The notes below the pieces were generated by a model. It worked only from the letters and a program-made list of their open reading frames with translations, had not been told where the DNA came from and did no database searches. A stretch of 64,000 nucleotides of DNA from Alphaproteobacteria bacterium (GTDB lineage: Bacteria; Pseudomonadota; Alphaproteobacteria; Caulobacterales; Hyphomonadaceae): assembly GCA_016125405.1 (NCBI GenBank), contig WGLW01000034.1, positions 1 to 64,000 on the forward strand. Reading direction: 5' to 3'. The translations under genes were made by a program, and so were the position numbers. This document shows positions 60,881 through 64,000 of the stretch, piece after piece (position 1 is the stretch's first letter; each line of letters starts with the position of its first letter).

Positions 60881-61864
60881 ATGCTGTTGCTTTCAGGATA
60901 TGCCCTGTGGGCGCTGCACTTTCGCGCAGGCGCCGCAACGTCGCTCGACACGCGTGCGCTGGCGCCGGACCTGGCGATCGACGAAGGCTGGGTGTGGGCG
61001 CACTTCGCGCTCAGTGACCAGAGATCGCGGGACTTTCTCTCCGCCGCGCCCGACATTCCGTCCAATGCGCGCGACATTCTTCTGGGAGAGGATTGCGCGC
61101 CGCGCATCGCCTTCGCGGATAGCTGGGCCTATGGCGTGCTGCCGGACTTCGGCCTCGAATTCGACGGCGCGACTGCGGGCCTTGGCCGCACCCGCTTCGC
61201 GCTCGACAACAAACGCCTGATCACCGCGCGGCGCCATCCGATGCAGACGGTGCATGACGTCCATCGCCGCGTCGAAACGGGCGGCGCAGCCTTCGCCCGG
61301 CCGCTCGACGCCTTCATCGCCATCAACCAGCGCTATTGCGAACTCGCCGAGGACCAGGTGGAGGATCTGGCCTCCGACCTTGATCACATCGAGGACCGCG
61401 TGCTGGGCGCCGAGGGCGATCTCGATGACGTCAAGCTTGGTCCCCTGCGCCGCGATCTTTCGCGCCGCCATCGCGAGGTGGCCGCGCTGCGCACCGCCTA
61501 TCACCGCGCCTCGGTGCGCCACGGTCCCGACATCGCACATCCGATCATCGAGCAGTTGCCGCTTCTGATCCAGCACACCGAAGACACCGGGCATGAACTC
61601 GCCGCCCTGCAGGACCGGGCCCGGCTGGTTCACGAGGAACTCGACACCCGGCTATCCGGCGTCTCCAACCGCACCCTGCATACGCTCACGGTGATGAGCG
61701 CGCTGCTTATGCCGCCGACGCTGGTGGTCGGCGCGTTTGGCATGAACCTGAAGGGCATCACCTTCGGCGACGATCCGGAGGGCTTCGCTCTTGTGCTCGG
61801 CGTCTGCGCCGCCACCGTCGCCGCCGTCTACATCGTCCTCAGGCGCCTGCGCGTTCTGAAATAG
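60881..61864 (+). CDS. CorA-family divalent metal ion transporter (ZntB-like)
   Basis: 327 residues: a soluble N-terminal domain with long helices (LAEDQVEDLASDLDHIEDRV, a stalk at about 160-260), then two C-terminal membrane helices, the first followed by the pore motif GMNLKG in VVGAFGMNLKGITF, the second YIVLRRL. The CorA/ZntB family moves Mg2+, Co2+ or Zn2+. The missing MPEL loop of CorA after GMN (here GITFGDDPEG) favours the ZntB-like branch. GGGGAG precedes the ATG. It converges on the hybrid kinase gene. Confidence 0.88.
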   Translation: MLLLSGYALWALHFRAGAATSLDTRALAPDLAIDEGWVWAHFALSDQRSRDFLSAAPDIPSNARDILLGEDCAPRIAFADSWAYGVLPDFGLEFDGATAGLGRTRFALDNKRLITARRHPMQTVHDVHRRVETGGAAFARPLDAFIAINQRYCELAEDQVEDLASDLDHIEDRVLGAEGDLDDVKLGPLRRDLSRRHREVAALRTAYHRASVRHGPDIAHPIIEQLPLLIQHTEDTGHELAALQDRARLVHEELDTRLSGVSNRTLHTLTVMSALLMPPTLVVGAFGMNLKGITFGDDPEGFALVLGVCAATVAAVYIVLRRLRVLK

Positions 61865-61870
61865 CGGCGA

Positions 61871-63847
61871 CTAGGCCGGAGACATGACCCTGGAAATCGC
61901 CCTGGCGAGATCGGCCTGGGAATAAGGCTTCGGCAGGCGCGGCAGATCGATCTCCGCATTCGCCGGCAACGCCGCATACCCGGTCGCCAGCACGATCGGC
62001 AGGTCCGGCTGGGTGGCGCGGACCTGGGCCGCCATCTGCGCACCCGTCATGTTGGGCATCGCATGGTCGGTGATGATGAGATCGACCGTTGCGCTGTCCA
62101 GCAACGCCAGCGCCTCCTTGCCGGACGACGCCTCCAGCACCGAGTGGCCCATGTCTTCCAGCATGGCGACGAGGTTCATGAGGATGAGCGGATCGTCGTC
62201 CACCGCCAGCACCCGCAGCGCAGCGGACGCGTCCTCGGCCGGCTCGGCTTCGCGTGGCGTCGTCGTCGCCGCCGACGGCTCGCCGCTTGCGGCGGGCAGC
62301 CACAGCTCCACCCGCGTTCCCTTCCCCACCTCGCTGCTGATCACCATGCGGCCGTCGAGCTGCTCGGCGAGACCTTTCACCATCGGCAGGCCAAGACCGG
62401 TTCCCTTGCCCACGCCCTTGGTGGTGAAGAACGGTTCGGCGGCGGACTTCAGCGTCTCCTCGTCCATGCCTTCGCCGGTGTCCGCAACGCTGAGGCAGAC
62501 ATACGCGCCCGGCGCAAGATCCTGGCCCGCGCCCTCCGCCACCGTCTTGGCCCGCGCCGACAGTGTGATCTCGCCGCCCTCGGGCATGGCGTCCCGCGCA
62601 TTGACGGCGAGGTTGAGGAACGCAAGCTCCAGCTGGTTGGCGTCCGTCAGGATGGCCGGCAGCCTCTCGGGAAAATCCAGCGACACCGTCACTTCCGGCC
62701 CCAGCGTGCGCTTCAGTATGTCGGCCATGCCGGAGACCAGCGCCGGCACATCGACCGGCTCAACCTTCAAGTCCTGGCGGCGGGCGAAAGCCAGCATCCT
62801 CTGGGTCAGCGACACGCCGCGCCGCGCGCCCTGCGCCGCGTTCTCGATCAGCTGCAGGCTCGCGGGATCGTCGATGCGTTTGCGCAGCAGCTCCAGGCTG
62901 CCGAGCACGACAGACAGCAGGTTGTTGAAGTCGTGCGCGATGCCGCCCGTCAGCATGCCGATCGCCTCGACCTTCTGCGACTGGAAGAAGGCTTCGCGCG
63001 CGACTTCCAGCGCCTGCTGCGATTCCAGCCGTTCGGTGATGTCGCGCGTCACCTTGGCGAAGCCGATCAGCTTGCCGCTCTCGTCGTGGATTGGATCGAT
63101 GATGACGTTGGCCCAGAAGCGGCTGCCGTCCTTGCGGACGCGCCAGCCTTCCTTCTCGAACCGCCCTTCGCTCAGCGCCGCAGCCAGCGCCTTTGCAGGC
63201 TCGCCCGCCTCGCGGTCTTCCTCGGTGTAGAATTTCGAGAAGTGCTGGCCGATGATTTCGTCGGCGGCGTACTGCTTGATGCGCCGGGCGCCGGCGTTCC
63301 AGTTGGTCACCCGCCCCTCGGCGTCGAGCATGTAGATCGCGTAGTCGGTGACGCTCTGAACCAGCAGGCGGAACCGCTCCTCGCTGTCGTGCAGTGCGGT
63401 GTCGGTGGCCCGCTGGTCGGAGAGATCGCGGACGATCTTGGCGAAGCCCATCAGCGCGCCGTCTTGGCCCCGGATCGCATCCACCACCACGTGGGCCCAG
63501 AAGCGGCGCCCATCCTTGCGAACCCGCCAGCCCTGGCCCTCGAACCGGCCCTCGCGCGCCGCCGTTTCGAGGATGCGGTCCGGCAGCCGCTCGCGCAGGT
63601 CCTCCTCGGTGAAGAACCGCGAAAAGTGCGAGCCGATCACCTCGCCGGCCGTATAGCCTTTGAAGCGCTCGGCCCCCGGATTCCAGCTGGAAATGATGCC
63701 TTTCGGGTCCAGCATATAGATGGCGTAGTCGGTCACCGACTCGACAAGCAGCCGGTAGCGGTCGACAGCCAGTTCATCCAGTACGCTGTTTTTATTCATA
63801 TGTTCCGTCGCGCGCCCGCCTGCCAACAGCCCCCGGCCCTGGCGCAT
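61871..63847 (-). CDS. Soluble hybrid sensor histidine kinase (PAS-PAS-HisKA-HATPase-receiver)
   Basis: 658 residues, no membrane segment. PAS1 is at about 33-140 and PAS2 at about 155-265; both carry ESVTDYAIYMLD-type starts and FWAHVVVDAI/FWANVIIDPI. The HisKA domain has IGMLTGGIAHDFNNLL with the phospho-His; the HATPase has FLNLAVNARDAMPEGG and GLGLPMVKGL; the C-terminal receiver has LAVDDDPLILMNLV, phospho-Asp in LIITDHAMPNMTG and the Lys in LPKPYSQ. I keep ATG 63847 (GGAGG 8 bases upstream); ATG 63799 (MNKNSVLDE) is the other option. It probably passes phosphate to an unlinked output protein. Its signal is unknown. Confidence 0.88.
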   Translation of the reverse strand: MRQGRGLLAGGRATEHMNKNSVLDELAVDRYRLLVESVTDYAIYMLDPKGIISSWNPGAERFKGYTAGEVIGSHFSRFFTEEDLRERLPDRILETAAREGRFEGQGWRVRKDGRRFWAHVVVDAIRGQDGALMGFAKIVRDLSDQRATDTALHDSEERFRLLVQSVTDYAIYMLDAEGRVTNWNAGARRIKQYAADEIIGQHFSKFYTEEDREAGEPAKALAAALSEGRFEKEGWRVRKDGSRFWANVIIDPIHDESGKLIGFAKVTRDITERLESQQALEVAREAFFQSQKVEAIGMLTGGIAHDFNNLLSVVLGSLELLRKRIDDPASLQLIENAAQGARRGVSLTQRMLAFARRQDLKVEPVDVPALVSGMADILKRTLGPEVTVSLDFPERLPAILTDANQLELAFLNLAVNARDAMPEGGEITLSARAKTVAEGAGQDLAPGAYVCLSVADTGEGMDEETLKSAAEPFFTTKGVGKGTGLGLPMVKGLAEQLDGRMVISSEVGKGTRVELWLPAASGEPSAATTTPREAEPAEDASAALRVLAVDDDPLILMNLVAMLEDMGHSVLEASSGKEALALLDSATVDLIITDHAMPNMTGAQMAAQVRATQPDLPIVLATGYAALPANAEIDLPRLPKPYSQADLARAISRVMSPA

Positions 63848-63943
63848 GCCCCTTGCCTCCGGTCGGATATAGGCCGCGCCAGACTGTCGGCCATATCCGC
63901 CGCGGGCAAGCAGCGACGGGCCCGTCCGCAGCGGAACGCCGGC

Positions 63944-64000
63944 CTACTCACCCTTCAGGTGGAACTGCTTGATGAACTTGTCCGCCAGGATGGCGTGCAC
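63944..64000 (-). CDS. C-terminal end of an unidentified gene, cut by the window edge
   Basis: The last 18 codons before a TAG read VHAILADKFIKQFHLKGE. The pattern looks coding and follows the same strand as the hybrid kinase, 96 bases upstream of it. I cannot assign a family from so few residues. Confidence 0.5.
   Translation of the reverse strand: MHAILADKFIKQFHLKGE

Noticed and set aside
1-64000. tRNA or rRNA genes, CRISPR arrays, prophage genes
   Set aside because: None of the expected signatures was seen when reading through, although a short divergent RNA gene cannot be fully excluded without a covariance search.

Overview
The window is GC-rich, densely packed bacterial chromosome. 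The gene content points to an alphaproteobacterium: an alpha-type IS630 element end, a DUF2336 gene remnant, EcfG-type promoter sequences (GGAAC-N16/17-CGTT), HisKA_2-type kinases, TonB-dependent uptake and peptidoglycan amino-sugar recycling. Genus cannot be read from the sequence. An ectoine/hydroxyectoine operon suggests exposure to salt or drying. I found no tRNA, rRNA, CRISPR array or prophage.

Layout. 0-6 kb: an IS630-family element cuts off the 5' end of a large LuxR/MalT-like (LAL) regulator. After it comes a run of a small peptide, OsmC, flavin monooxygenase, a second OsmC and a SAM methyltransferase, whose joint function is unknown. 6-10 kb: amino-sugar recycling (SIS-domain GlcN6P deaminase, nagA, murQ, GlcNAc-type kinase). 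10-15.2 kb: a fused permease/binding-protein transporter with its ATPase, divergent from egtB-egtD. This looks like an EgtUV ergothioneine uptake system beside ergothioneine synthesis. The transporter's 3' end is a rearrangement scar that runs antisense into the start of a truncated DUF2336 gene. 15.2-23.4 kb: a compact chemotaxis cluster (cheZ, cheY, a hybrid cheA, cheW, cheR, cheB, and a soluble chemoreceptor with a duplicated PAS domain).

23.5-33.2 kb: a probable catabolic locus. A TonB receptor, MFS transporter, TetR, lactone-oxidase-like flavoenzyme and D-threonine-aldolase-like enzyme form one operon. It is divergent from a GMC oxidoreductase and an N-acyl-D-amino-acid deacylase. 33.2-43.2 kb: a sulfatase/dehalogenase cluster with two CxPxR sulfatases, a GST, a TetR, an MBL-fold hydrolase, a haloalkane dehalogenase and a formylglycine-generating enzyme that can activate the sulfatases. 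Three promoters here share one dyad (TTGwCA-N7-TGyCA next to an AT-rich -10), so they probably form one regulon.

43.2-50 kb: a MarR (EctR-like) regulator and ectABCD, followed by an MFS and a PutP-like symporter. 50-60.5 kb: secreted hydrolases, a LysR/NAD-epimerase pair, a membrane HisKA_2 kinase, an NTF2-like protein, a nitronate monooxygenase, a carboxylesterase, and a secreted tandem OB-fold protein. The OB-fold gene sits behind a textbook EcfG promoter and a leader with alternative hairpins. 60.5-64 kb: a small zinc-ribbon protein, a CorA-type transporter, a soluble hybrid PAS kinase, and the last codons of an unidentified gene.

The most informative points are the egtUV-egtBD neighbourhood with its scar, the shared operator of the sulfatase cluster, the LAL-controlled OsmC/FMO/OsmC/methyltransferase operon, and the two general-stress-type promoters.
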